The notes under the pieces were generated by a model that did not search any database, was not told the origin of the DNA, and was given only the letters and a program-made list of their open reading frames with translations. From positions 62,001 to 126,000 of the forward strand of contig JAJDWR010000083.1 in the NCBI GenBank assembly GCA_022825505.1: DNA of 64,000 bases, written 5' to 3'. The stretch's first letter is position 1, and the number at the start of each line of letters is the position of its first letter. The DNA is from Gammaproteobacteria bacterium (GTDB taxonomy: Bacteria > Pseudomonadota > Gammaproteobacteria > Steroidobacterales > Rariloculaceae). Below are positions 51,526 through 59,729 of the stretch, in pieces. Both the position numbers and the translations under genes were made by a program.

Positions 51526-52553
51526 CTCGAGACAGCCTGGACCGGTTCCTCCGAGCAAGCGGCGAGGAGCTGGATCAGTTCCTCAACCTTGTCGCTGGTG
51601 CGTTTCCGCGCGATGCCGCGTTCGGCGGCAATACCGAACACGGGCACGTGCCTGCTCGCCGTGGCGATTCGTCGGTTGGTTGCTTCGGGTCCGTCCGCGT
51701 GCACCAGGCCGAGGTAGATTTCGGTGTCCGGATCGAGCTTCAGGCCGCGGAACGGCTCGAAATAGGCGTCGTCGTCCCGGTCGATGGGCACCGGCAGGTG
51801 CACGAAGGCCAGCGGGTGGTCGGTGGCCGCGACGATGGCGTTGGCCAGGCTGACCATGGCCGCCGAGTCGACCGGCTCGATGAAGTGCTTCGCGTCATAG
51901 TCGCCGTGACCCAGGTGGATGCCCACCTCCACCTCGGGCGGAATCACATCGCACATCATCGCCAGTGACGGGGGAATGATCTGCTCCCTGTTCGGCACCG
52001 GCGGGACGACGCTGGGCCGGCCGTCCCAGGCCACCGTCTCGATGCACACGTCCCACTGGATGGCCAGGTCGCGGATCGGGAGCACCGAACACATGCGCCG
52101 GACCTCGGCGATCATCGCCTGCCGGTAGGCCGCCAGTACGTCAAGCATGCCCTCGCCTTGCACGAACGAACCGATCACCGCCAGCGGCGTCGGCAGGCTC
52201 ACCTGGAAACGAACGTCCGCGGGAATATCCCCGCGCTCCCGCGCCCTGCGGAAATCCCGATACGAGATGCGCGCCTCGCGGCAGTAGCCGAGCTCGCCGA
52301 ATTGGATGTCCTCGGGATTGACGCCCGGCACCAGTTCCAGCGGGACCAGCGCCATCGGATCGCCGATGGGCCGCAGGTAGGGGCTCGCCCGCAGCAATGG
52401 CACCTGCCAACTGATCCACAGGCGCCGCCCGCCCGGCTCACCGTCGGGCAGGCGCTTCAACCGCCGGCCGAGGGTGCGGCCGCACGTCCGGAACACGTCA
52501 TCGACCGTGTTCAGTCCGATGCTGCCGACGAAATGTACGCTGGTCGGTTTCAT
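51519..52553 (-). CDS. MetE/UROD-like TIM-barrel protein, unknown
   Basis: 344-aa protein matching the cobalamin-independent methionine synthase/UROD-like barrel. Seen: VHFVGSIGLNT, LKRLPDGEPGGRRLWISWQ, IQWDVCIETVAWD, VEVGIHLGHGDYDAKHFIEP and YLGLVHADGPEATNRRIATAS. Only part of a zinc-ligand set can be traced (His and Cys in the VGIHLGHGDYD and IQWDVCIE regions), so methyl transfer is plausible but unproven. It is cytosolic (no signal) and not next to other methionine genes. Confidence 0.7.
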   Translation of the reverse strand: MKPTSVHFVGSIGLNTVDDVFRTCGRTLGRRLKRLPDGEPGGRRLWISWQVPLLRASPYLRPIGDPMALVPLELVPGVNPEDIQFGELGYCREARISYRDFRRARERGDIPADVRFQVSLPTPLAVIGSFVQGEGMLDVLAAYRQAMIAEVRRMCSVLPIRDLAIQWDVCIETVAWDGRPSVVPPVPNREQIIPPSLAMMCDVIPPEVEVGIHLGHGDYDAKHFIEPVDSAAMVSLANAIVAATDHPLAFVHLPVPIDRDDDAYFEPFRGLKLDPDTEIYLGLVHADGPEATNRRIATASRHVPVFGIAAERGIARKRTSDKVEELIQLLAACSEEPVQAVSSY

Positions 52554-52770
52554 GTCTGTGCGCCGGTCGGGCTCAACTCCGCGCTCCGTTCGAGCTCATA
52601 TCTGTGCTCTTTGCCGTCTTGTTCGGCGTCATCTCAGGGTGAGTTCGACATAATATCGCAAGGGGCGCTTGCAGCTGCCAGCGGTCCGGAGCGTCATCGG
52701 CATTGCCAATGCTATTGCCACTACCATTGCCGACCCTTTTGCTCAGAAGCACCGCGATTGAAACTCCCTG

Positions 52771-52791
52771 AAAGTAGATTACATCTACTTT
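52771..52791. promoter_or_regulatory. 21-bp perfect palindrome upstream of the DUF433-fusion pair
   Basis: AAAGTAGAT (52771-52779) and ATCTACTTT (52783-52791) are a perfect 9-bp inverted repeat with TAC at the centre. It lies 52 bp upstream of the gene at 52844, in an AT-rich leader of a GC-rich region, with TTGAAA at 52758 nearby. Probable operator of the toxin-antitoxin-like pair. Confidence 0.65.
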
Positions 52792-52843
52792 ATCTAGTAA
52801 TCTTCGGTTGTCTTCGAAATTTGCTTTGTAAGGGAACCCCGAA

Positions 52844-53470
52844 ATGGCCCACGACTTGATCGACCAACGAGATCAGGCAGTCATGAACATCGCGCGGTAC
52901 CAAACCGAGCTCAAGGAAAACCCTGGTCTCGCCGCCCTGATGAAGCAGGTGCACGCATGGTATGCGGTAAGGACCGATGATTCGGCCTGGCTCTTTGCGC
53001 CCTCCATGTTTGTCGGGTATTCAGAAAACACCGCCGAAACTTACCTGTCGAGGCGCGATGTCAGAGACGGCGGCAGAACCGAGGCCATTCTCAAACGCTG
53101 GTTCGACGTTGTGCCGCCCTCCTCGCGTCGTCACACCGAACTCGACGGCGCGTTGCGGAAGTTCCTCAATGAATTCGGGCATTCCGGTCCGCGCAAGGGC
53201 GCCCGGATTTGCGTTCTCAAGGAGATTCTGGGTGGCGGTACTGGGCCAGAGGTACAAGATCGGATCCACATTGACCCCGCGATCTGTGGCGGACGCCCAC
53301 ATATCCGAGGCACGCGAGTCCGCGTCTCCGACATTCTGGACCTGCTTGCCAGCGGAGCGAAGTCGTCGGAAATCCTCGCCGACTACCCCTACCTCAGCGA
53401 CGCGGACGTGCGCGCGGCCCTGGCCTTTGGCGCAGCCGCAAGCGGGCACCGCGTCATACTTGCCGCCTGA
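52844..53470 (+). CDS. DUF433 antitoxin fused to an unusual N-terminal domain
   Basis: 208-aa two-part protein. The N-terminal ~130 residues (HAWYAVRTDDSAWLFAPSMFVGYSENTAETYLSRRD, then GGRTEAILKRWFDVVP and FLNEFGH) form a compact domain whose SAWLFAPSMFVGY pattern resembles a segment I associate with HNH-type nuclease proteins, but no nuclease motif is present. Residues about 137-208 (IHIDPAICGGRPHIRGTRVRVSDILDLLASGAKSSEILADYPYLSDADVRAAL) are a complete DUF433 domain, the usual antitoxin partner of DUF5615 toxins. Fusion of DUF433 to this domain is unusual. The DUF5615 gene starts 2 bp after its stop. Confidence 0.78.
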   Translation: MAHDLIDQRDQAVMNIARYQTELKENPGLAALMKQVHAWYAVRTDDSAWLFAPSMFVGYSENTAETYLSRRDVRDGGRTEAILKRWFDVVPPSSRRHTELDGALRKFLNEFGHSGPRKGARICVLKEILGGGTGPEVQDRIHIDPAICGGRPHIRGTRVRVSDILDLLASGAKSSEILADYPYLSDADVRAALAFGAAASGHRVILAA

Positions 53471-53472
53471 TC

Positions 53473-53799
53473 TTGCGTTTCCTGGTCGACGCGCAACTGC
53501 CGCCTGGCCTGGCGCGATGGCTTGCCGCGGCAGGCTATCCGTCCGACCACGTCAACGATCTCGGTCACGGCGCAGCGACGGACGACGACATCGAAGCCAG
53601 GGCGCGAGAGACGCAAGCCGTCGTCTGGTCGAAGGACCGGGACTTTGCCGACCGCGCGCGCCGCCGACCGGGACTGCAGGTGGTCTGGGTGCGGTTCGGC
53701 AACACCACCAATGCCTCACTTCGAACCAAACTTGCGCCGCACTTGCCGGCGATCGAAGCCGCTCTTCTAGATGGCGAGTCCCTGATCGAAATCCGGTGA
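53473..53799 (+). CDS. DUF5615 PIN-like toxin
   Basis: 108-aa PIN-like (Mut7-C/DUF5615) protein, TTG start two bases after the upstream stop. Seen: the opening RFLVDAQLPPGLARWLAAAG with the first catalytic Asp, DLGHGAATDDDIEARA, and AVVWSKDRDFADRARRRPGLQVVWVRFGN with the second acidic site. A typical DUF433-DUF5615 toxin-antitoxin order. Likely RNase; target unknown. Confidence 0.85.
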   Translation: MRFLVDAQLPPGLARWLAAAGYPSDHVNDLGHGAATDDDIEARARETQAVVWSKDRDFADRARRRPGLQVVWVRFGNTTNASLRTKLAPHLPAIEAALLDGESLIEIR

Positions 53800-54006
53800 T
53801 GGGGTGGAGTGAATGAGGATGCGGTGGAGTTCCTGGATGACCCGGTGACCGGCGCAAGACCAGCACCACGCGACCGAACCCCAGACAAAACGCTGCATTT
53901 CCCCACTAACAGGCGCGTTTTGGATGTGTACCACGGTTGGGACGCGAAATAGGCTGTAAACCCAGCAGGCGGTGAGGAAACCGCCATCACTCCGTCCTTC
54001 GCCCAA

Positions 54007-54816
54007 ATGTACTTTTTCTATATCGACGAATCCGGCAGCCGCGATCCCTCGCCTGGTACCGCAAACCGGCCCAAGGACCATGTATATGTGCTACTGGCGG
54101 TCGGGCTATTTGAGCGCCAATGGAGACCATTCGAACTGGAAATATCGGGGCTCAAGTTGGAACTCGCCCAAAATCTCCGTCGAGAGGAAAAGGGACGGTT
54201 CGGTTTGGCGGACTGTGAGATCAAGTCCTCGTGGCTACGCCACCCGCCCCTGCGCCAACGACACAGCCCGTTCCTGGCAGCCCTTGATGCTGGCGACATG
54301 GACAGGCTTGTTGACGCGTTCTACGATCAGCTAAGCGCCCGCAATGCGGTCATCCTGTGCTCTGTCATCGACAAGCGCAAACTCCTCGCATCAACCTCCC
54401 ACGAGTTCATGCACCGCTTAGCCTACGAACTGTTGCTTGAGCGGATAGAGCATTTCATGCGGCAGTACCACCACAGGCACCAGGCTCTAATCGTCGTGGA
54501 CGACACGAATATTCAACTAAACCGATTCCTTGCTTTGGAGCATGCTGCGCTCCTGCGGCGGGGCAACCGCAACATGTTTTTCCCGCATATCGTGGAGTAT
54601 CCGTTCTTTACGCGGAGTGAGCTATCTAACGGCGTCCAGCTCGCGGACCTGCTTGCCTACAACGTCTACCGCGTGTTCCGCGACGAGTATCCAGAGTACG
54701 CTTACTTCCAGTCTATCCGCCCATACTTCTACCGGCGGCGAGACTCCACTACGATAGACGGGATAACGGTCTGGCCCGAAACGTCACCGCTTGTTGAATT
54801 GGCGGGACGGGCGTGA
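54007..54816 (+). CDS. DUF3800 protein
   Basis: 269-aa protein of the DUF3800 family, an RNase H-like fold. Starts MYFFYIDESGSRDP (first acidic residue in FFYIDESG), with a second acidic site in ALIVVDDTNIQLNRF and a late GVQLADLLAYNVYRVFRDE. Reaction not established; the family sits often in mobile or defence regions. About 205 bp after the DUF5615 toxin with no other gene between. Confidence 0.85.
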   Translation: MYFFYIDESGSRDPSPGTANRPKDHVYVLLAVGLFERQWRPFELEISGLKLELAQNLRREEKGRFGLADCEIKSSWLRHPPLRQRHSPFLAALDAGDMDRLVDAFYDQLSARNAVILCSVIDKRKLLASTSHEFMHRLAYELLLERIEHFMRQYHHRHQALIVVDDTNIQLNRFLALEHAALLRRGNRNMFFPHIVEYPFFTRSELSNGVQLADLLAYNVYRVFRDEYPEYAYFQSIRPYFYRRRDSTTIDGITVWPETSPLVELAGRA

Positions 54817-54954
54817 GGGGACGTAGAGTCTAAAGAGGGGTGAAGTCGGGCTGGGCTAGCCATATCGAGCCCCTGGGGGCACCCGACTAGGGAGATTTTC
54901 GGCGTTGCGCCCTGCGTTGTCAATGCACATGCACAGATCGACGCAGTGCGATTC

Positions 54955-54983
54955 TTGACGGCATGTCAGTCGATTTCTACTGT
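54955..54983 (+). promoter_or_regulatory. Sigma70-type promoter of the 55-kb Phd antitoxin
   Basis: TTGACG (54955-54960), a 17-bp spacer and TACTGT (54978-54983) lie 28 bp before ATG 55012. The best-looking -35 in this part of the window. It serves the antitoxin; the next gene has its own leader. Confidence 0.65.
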
Positions 54984-55011
54984 ATGACTTTCCCGTCCTT
55001 TGGATTCTGTC

Positions 55012-55287
55012 ATGCAGCGAATTACCTCCCGCGAGTTTCAGCGCAAATTTGGGCGATTCCAGAAAGAAGCGCTCCAAGCGCCGTTGTCGATCACCCGAAA
55101 CGGGCGGGATTGCCTGGTCTTGCTTTCGGTCGAGGAGTACGCGCGCCTCAAGCGCCGAGATCGCGAGGCTCTTTATGTCGAGGAACTACCGGACACTGAG
55201 ATCGAGGCCATTCATCGCGCTGAGCCTTCGACCGACGCGGCGAAGTACGACCATGAGTTGACCGCGCCGGATGACATCATTCCCTGA
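55012..55287 (+). CDS. Phd/YefM-type antitoxin, orphan
   Basis: 91-aa antitoxin: MQRITSREFQRKFGRFQKEALQAPLSITRNGRDCLVLLSVEEYARLKRRDREAL, then an acidic tail (VEELPDTEIEAIHRAEPSTDAAKY). No toxin follows; the next gene is an unrelated DUF1778 protein 82 bp later. Either orphan or now regulating another gene. ATG 55012 chosen over an in-frame TTG at 55000. Confidence 0.85.
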   Translation: MQRITSREFQRKFGRFQKEALQAPLSITRNGRDCLVLLSVEEYARLKRRDREALYVEELPDTEIEAIHRAEPSTDAAKYDHELTAPDDIIP

Positions 55288-55312
55288 CCCGGTAGAGAAG
55301 CAGGTCCCGCTT

Positions 55313-55324
55313 TTGTCCGAACAA
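55313..55324 (+). promoter_or_regulatory. TTGT-N4-ACAA motif before DUF1778 copy 1
   Basis: TTGTCCGAACAA lies 45 bp upstream of the ATG at 55370. The same motif, TTGTCCGTACAA (62756-62767), is 45 bp upstream of copy 2. Conservation of this dyad and the distance suggests an operator for the ribbon-helix-helix protein. Confidence 0.5.
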
Positions 55325-55369
55325 TATCCGTGTGACAGAATGCCGATGGATCGAATCGGTGGATCAATC

Positions 55370-55645
55370 ATGCATATCGCGGAAACCAGGTCGGAGCGCA
55401 TCGAGGTTCGGACGACTCCGAGCGTAAAGGCGTTACTACAGCGGGCCGCGTCCTCAGCACACATGAACGTCAAGGAGTTTCTGCTTGATGCAGGAATCAA
55501 AGCCGCCGAGGACACCTTGGCAGACCGGCGGGTATTTCGGCTCGATGATCGGCGGTGGAAGGAGTTTCAGAATATCCTCGACCGGCCGGTCGTGAACAAG
55601 CCTCGCCTGGCTGGGCTGCTTTCCGAGGAGAGCGTGCTGGAGTGA
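55370..55645 (+). CDS. DUF1778 (TacA-type) ribbon-helix-helix antitoxin, copy 1
   Basis: 91-aa protein: ETRSERIEVRTTPSVKALLQRAASSAHMNVKEFLLDAGIKAAEDTLADRR (ribbon-helix-helix of DUF1778), then a C-terminal tail FRLDDRRWKEFQNILDRPVVNKPRLAGLL that in relatives binds the GNAT toxin. No GNAT gene follows; TcuA starts 40 bp later. A close copy lies at 62.8 kb. ATG 55370 fits the family start. Confidence 0.85.
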   Translation: MHIAETRSERIEVRTTPSVKALLQRAASSAHMNVKEFLLDAGIKAAEDTLADRRVFRLDDRRWKEFQNILDRPVVNKPRLAGLLSEESVLE

Positions 55646-55684
55646 TGCTGCTCGCCTATTGAAATCCTCCCAGCGCATCGTCCA

Positions 55685-57172
55685 TTGGCTCCTTCAAAGT
55701 CTCAGATCCTGATTGTCGGTGGCGGCAACGCTGCTCTGTGCGCGGCGTTGGCCGCTCGCGAGGGCGGCGTCGACGTCACCGTACTCGAGCGCGCGCCGCT
55801 GGACGAGAGCGGTGGCAATAGCCGCTTCACCGCCGGGGCTTTTCGCTGTGCGTATTCGGGAGTCGAGGACCTCCGCGAACTCATGCCTGATCTCTCGGAC
55901 GACGAAGTCGCCGTGACCGACTTCGATACGTATACCGAGGATCAGTTCTTTGACGACATGTTCCGGGTGACGAACTATCGCTGCGACCCCGACCTGGTGG
56001 AGTGCCTGGTCCGCCAATCGATGTCGACACTGCTCTGGATGCGGGACAAGGGCGTGCGGTTCATGCCGATCTACGGCAGGCAGGCGTTCAAGGTGGACGG
56101 TAAGTTCAAGTTCTGGGGCGGGCTGACGGTGGAATCGGTCGGGGGTGGTCCAGGGCTCGTGGACAGCCTGACCGAGGCTTGCCTGAGCCGTGGCATCGAT
56201 ATCCAGTACGACGCGCGGGTGGTGGAATTGGCTTTCGACGGCAAGAACGTCACCGGCGTGGTCGTGCGGCGCGGCGGCGAGCGGCCCGAGACGGTGTCGG
56301 CCGATGCCGTGGTGCTGGCCTGCGGCGGCTTCGAGGCTAATCCGGAGTGGCGCACTCGCTATCTCGGCCCTGGATGGGAACTGGCCCGCGTGCGCGGCAC
56401 CCGTTTCAACACCGGCGACGGCATCCGGATGGCCCTGAACCTGGGTGCGGCCGCCTACGGTAACTGGTCCGGCTGCCACGCAGTGGGCTGGGACCGAAAC
56501 GCCCCGGAATTCGGCGACCTGGCCGTGGGCGATCAGTTCCAGAAGCACTCCTACCCCTTCGGCATCATGGTCAACGCTCATGGCCGCCGCTTCGTGGACG
56601 AGGGCGCAGACTTCCGTAACTACACCTACGTCCGGTACGGCGTCGAGATCATGAAGCAGCCGGGGCAGTTCGCATGGCAGATCTTTGACGCCAAGACTGC
56701 GCACCTGCTGCGCGACGAGTACCGGATACGGCAGGTGACGCGTGTGGCAGCGGACTCGCTCGAAGATTTGATCGGCCAACTCGACGATGTGAACTCGGAC
56801 GCCTGTCTGGAGGAAATCCGGACATATAACAAGGCGGTCCGTACGGACACGCCCTTCAACCCCAACGTCAAGGACGGACGCTGCACTGCGGGCCTGCCCA
56901 TCGACAAAAGCAACTGGGCCAACACCCTGGATGAGCCGCCGTTCGAAGCCTACGCCGTGACCTGCGGCATCACGTTCACATTCGGCGGTCTCCGCATCAA
57001 TACGGATGCCCAAGTGCTGGACTCCGACCTGCGGCCGATCCCGGGGTTGTACGCGGCCGGCGAGCTCGTGGGCGGCCTGTTCTACAATAACTACCCCGGC
57101 GGCGCCGGGCTGATGTCAGGCTCAGTGTTCGGGAAGATTGCGGGGACGTCTGCGGCGAGAGGAAGCGCTTGA
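55685..57172 (+). CDS. tcuA: FAD-dependent tricarballylate dehydrogenase (TcuA-like)
   Basis: 495-aa flavoprotein of the fumarate reductase/succinate dehydrogenase flavoprotein class. N-terminal ILIVGGGNAALCAALAAREGG is the FAD dinucleotide loop; GGNSRFTAGAFR, HSYPFGIMVNAHGRRFVDEGADF and the C-terminal GGLRINTDAQVLDS and AAGELVGGLFYNNYPGGAGLMSGSVFGKIAG follow. These fit TcuA, which oxidises tricarballylate to cis-aconitate. Starts at TTG 55685 (no ATG in frame nearby). The stop overlaps the transporter-binding protein start (TTGA), tying oxidation to uptake. Confidence 0.85.
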   Translation: MAPSKSQILIVGGGNAALCAALAAREGGVDVTVLERAPLDESGGNSRFTAGAFRCAYSGVEDLRELMPDLSDDEVAVTDFDTYTEDQFFDDMFRVTNYRCDPDLVECLVRQSMSTLLWMRDKGVRFMPIYGRQAFKVDGKFKFWGGLTVESVGGGPGLVDSLTEACLSRGIDIQYDARVVELAFDGKNVTGVVVRRGGERPETVSADAVVLACGGFEANPEWRTRYLGPGWELARVRGTRFNTGDGIRMALNLGAAAYGNWSGCHAVGWDRNAPEFGDLAVGDQFQKHSYPFGIMVNAHGRRFVDEGADFRNYTYVRYGVEIMKQPGQFAWQIFDAKTAHLLRDEYRIRQVTRVAADSLEDLIGQLDDVNSDACLEEIRTYNKAVRTDTPFNPNVKDGRCTAGLPIDKSNWANTLDEPPFEAYAVTCGITFTFGGLRINTDAQVLDSDLRPIPGLYAAGELVGGLFYNNYPGGAGLMSGSVFGKIAGTSAARGSA

Positions 57173-58302
57173 CCAAGATCGACCGAAGAGAATTTCTGGG
57201 ATCGGCCGCACTCGGCTTGGGCGGGCTGGGACTGGGCGGGCTGGGCGGTCTGGGCATTGGCGTGGTACCTGCGCCGGCCCGCGGCCAAGCCGTTGACTTC
57301 GCCGGCCGCATTGTCGAACTCATTATCCCCTTCAAGGAGGGCGGTGGCTCCGATACTTGGGGCCGGTTTAACGCCCCCTTCCTTTCACGTTACCTTCCCG
57401 GCCAGCCTACGGTAGTCGTCCGCAACGTCCCCGGCGGCAACTCCATTGCGGGCGCCAACCGCTTTGCCGCGCGGGCTCGGCCGGACGGGCTCTCGGTGTT
57501 GGGGACGTCCGCGTCTACGCAATTCCCCTACCTCATGGATGATCCGCGGGTCCGGTACGAGTATCGGGAGTGGCGCGTGCTGATGGCGTACGGTACAGGT
57601 GGGGTCGCGTACGTCTCCTCCGACCTTGGCATTTCCGACGCGACGGAACTCGGCCGGATTGCCGACCAGGAACTCCTCTACGGCAGCCAGGGGCCCACAT
57701 CGCTGGACCTCGTCCCGGTACTCGGCTTCAAACTCCTCGGCCTCAACGTCCGCCCCATCTTCGGCATGAGCGGGCGCGGCGCCGGGCGGCTGGCGTTCGA
57801 GCGGGGGGAACTCAACATCGACTACCAGACCTCCACCGCGTACCTGCGCAACGTTGTGCCGCTCATCGAGCAGGGCGATGCCGTGCCGCTGTTCTCGTGG
57901 GGGGCGCTGGATGCCGGCGGCAACCTGATCCGCGATCCCACCTTCCCGGATCTGCCCCACTACGGGGAAGCCTACGAACGCCTGCACGGCGAACCGCCCA
58001 CAGGCCCCGGCTGGGAAAGCTGGTTTGCCTTCTTCACCGCGGGATTCCCGGCGCAGAAGCTGCTCGTCGCGCCCGCGGACACCCCGGACGAAATCGTCGG
58101 CGCCTACGAGGACGCCGTCCACGCCATGCGCGCCGACCCGGAGTACATCGCCCGAAAGCCCGCCGCCCTGGGCGCCTACGAGCAGGTGACCGGGCCCGCG
58201 GCGCAGCGCATCTACGAACTGGCCACCGACGTGCCACAAAGCGCGCGTACCTGGGTCCGCACATGGCTCAAGGATGAATTCCGCGTAAACCTCGAATCGT
58301 GA
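57169..58302 (+). CDS. tctC: Tripartite tricarboxylate transporter solute-binding protein (TctC-like), Tat-exported
   Basis: 377-aa periplasmic binding protein (Bug/TctC family). Twin-arginine signal DRREFLGSAALGLGGLGLGG, with an extremely Gly/Leu-rich h-region. The mature part opens FAGRIVELIIPFKEGGGSDTWGRF and shows VRNVPGGNSIAGANRFAARA and a C-terminal domain with GEPPTGPGWESWFAFFTAG. TTG start overlapping tcuA by TTGA. Its natural ligand should be a tricarboxylate such as tricarballylate, citrate or aconitate. The permease partner is 1.4 kb downstream, separated by a regulator gene. Confidence 0.85.
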   Translation: MTKIDRREFLGSAALGLGGLGLGGLGGLGIGVVPAPARGQAVDFAGRIVELIIPFKEGGGSDTWGRFNAPFLSRYLPGQPTVVVRNVPGGNSIAGANRFAARARPDGLSVLGTSASTQFPYLMDDPRVRYEYREWRVLMAYGTGGVAYVSSDLGISDATELGRIADQELLYGSQGPTSLDLVPVLGFKLLGLNVRPIFGMSGRGAGRLAFERGELNIDYQTSTAYLRNVVPLIEQGDAVPLFSWGALDAGGNLIRDPTFPDLPHYGEAYERLHGEPPTGPGWESWFAFFTAGFPAQKLLVAPADTPDEIVGAYEDAVHAMRADPEYIARKPAALGAYEQVTGPAAQRIYELATDVPQSARTWVRTWLKDEFRVNLES

Positions 58303-58329
58303 GACCGTTGCCTACGCGTTAAGGCCGAG

Positions 58330-58395
58330 AAAAGATAACAAACCCGCCAAATAGAGTGTTTAGTTTGCTTTTTTGAACAAAAAAGATAACTAAAC
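58330..58395 (+). promoter_or_regulatory. Triple AT-rich repeat/operator before the ATP-binding regulator
   Basis: AAAAGATAACAAAC (58330-58343) is repeated in inverted form GTTTAGTTTGCTTTTTT (58358-58374) and direct form AAAAAAGATAACTAAAC (58379-58395), the last two making a 17-bp stem with two mismatches around GAAC. It ends 7 bp before ATG 58403 and is very AT-rich. Likely autoregulatory operator; terminator activity for tctC is also possible. Confidence 0.65.
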
Positions 58396-58402
58396 TGTCT
58401 GT

Positions 58403-59701
58403 ATGGGCGTTTCGTTACCCATTCAATCGCGGATGCTGGAAAGAGTCGGCTTCGACTGGTCGGATCAGACTTCCGGCAAGACGCTGGACGACGTGAGTCC
58501 GGTCGCCGTGGAGATTGCCCGGCGATACCTGCGGGAAGCCAACTCCGATGACTCCGACACCAGCCTGACCAACGCCACGGACGCCGATCTGCTCCGGCGG
58601 CTGAATCTGGTCAAGGGTTCGCGCGAACTCACCAACGCGGGTTCGCTGCTGTTCGTTTCAACTCCGTGGCCGGGCATCGACTACATTCGCCGTGACCTGC
58701 CGGGGGGCGACAGCACCCTTCGTATCGAGGGCGACGGACCACTGCTCGTGCAGGTGCGCGAAGTCGAGCAGGCGAGCGAGGTGGCCAACCGCGTGACCCA
58801 CGCGGTCAAGGGTTTCGTCCACGGCAAGTTCCGGGCGATCCCACCCAGGACGCTGCGCGAGGCCATCGTGAACGGGATCGTTCACCGCGATTGGCTGGCG
58901 CCGCGGCCCACCGTCGTCGAGCACATCGGCGACACGTTGACCGTTACCTCGCCCGGCGGGTTCGTGGGCGGCGTGACGCCCGAGAACATCATCACCCACC
59001 CCGCGGCCCCACGCTATCGGAATTTGTCCGAAACCATGGCCTCTCTGGGTCTGGCCGAACGCGAAGGGATCGGGGTCGACAGGATGGTGCGGGACATGCT
59101 TGCCATCGGGCGCCCCCCGCCGGCGATCTCGAAGATCGATGGACCCTACGTGCGAGTTGCGCTGCTCGGCGGCACTCCCGATATCGCCGTCGTCGGCTTC
59201 GTAGCCGCACTGACCCCCGCATGGGCCAGCGGCGTGGAATCGCTTCTGTTGATCGAACACCTGACTCAACACAGTTGGGTGGACGCGGAATCTGCGACAC
59301 TGCTCCTCCAGCGATCATCGGTGCAGGAAACCAACGAGGCGATTTGCCGATTGGCGGACGCTCGTCTGGATGCCGACGATTCCACCCCGGTGATAACGCG
59401 CGTGCAAGGGATCCCCCCGGACAAAGACGACGCCTTTCGTCTGTCCGATACGGCCAGGGACCGCCTCGCTCACCGGCTGGCTAAGCCAGGCGACCCTGAA
59501 ATCCGTGATGAATTCGTTCTGAACTGGAGCCGTGCCCGGGGGCGTGTCTCATCGACCGAGGTTGCCGACCTGACGGGGCTGAGCAAGGTCTACGCCGGTA
59601 AGCTCCTGACAAGGCTGGAAGCTGCCGGCCGTCTCAGGGCGGGCCGGCCCGGGCGCACGGGTCGGGGTTTCTTTTACGTTCCGGCTGAGCCGGGAGAATG
59701 A
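58403..59701 (+). CDS. ATP-binding regulator with HATPase_c_4-type core, Schlafen/AlbA-group relative
   Basis: 432-aa protein resembling the ATP-binding half of Schlafen/AlbA transcriptional regulators. Seen: REAIVNGIVHRDWLAPRPTVVEHIGDTLTVTSPGGFVGGVTPENI (GHKL ATPase N-box and G1-like loop) and RNLSETMASLGLAEREGIGVDRMVRDML, the typical block for this class. The usual N-terminal AlbA_2/Schlafen domain is not recognisable. The C-terminus has a winged-helix pattern (SSTEVADLTGLSKVYAGKLLTRLEAAGRLRAGRPGR). It separates tctC from tctAB, with its own operator, so it seems inserted in the operon. Confidence 0.82.
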   Translation: MGVSLPIQSRMLERVGFDWSDQTSGKTLDDVSPVAVEIARRYLREANSDDSDTSLTNATDADLLRRLNLVKGSRELTNAGSLLFVSTPWPGIDYIRRDLPGGDSTLRIEGDGPLLVQVREVEQASEVANRVTHAVKGFVHGKFRAIPPRTLREAIVNGIVHRDWLAPRPTVVEHIGDTLTVTSPGGFVGGVTPENIITHPAAPRYRNLSETMASLGLAEREGIGVDRMVRDMLAIGRPPPAISKIDGPYVRVALLGGTPDIAVVGFVAALTPAWASGVESLLLIEHLTQHSWVDAESATLLLQRSSVQETNEAICRLADARLDADDSTPVITRVQGIPPDKDDAFRLSDTARDRLAHRLAKPGDPEIRDEFVLNWSRARGRVSSTEVADLTGLSKVYAGKLLTRLEAAGRLRAGRPGRTGRGFFYVPAEPGE

Positions 59702-59729
59702 CTTGCGAGTGGATCTCGAGGCCTGAACC

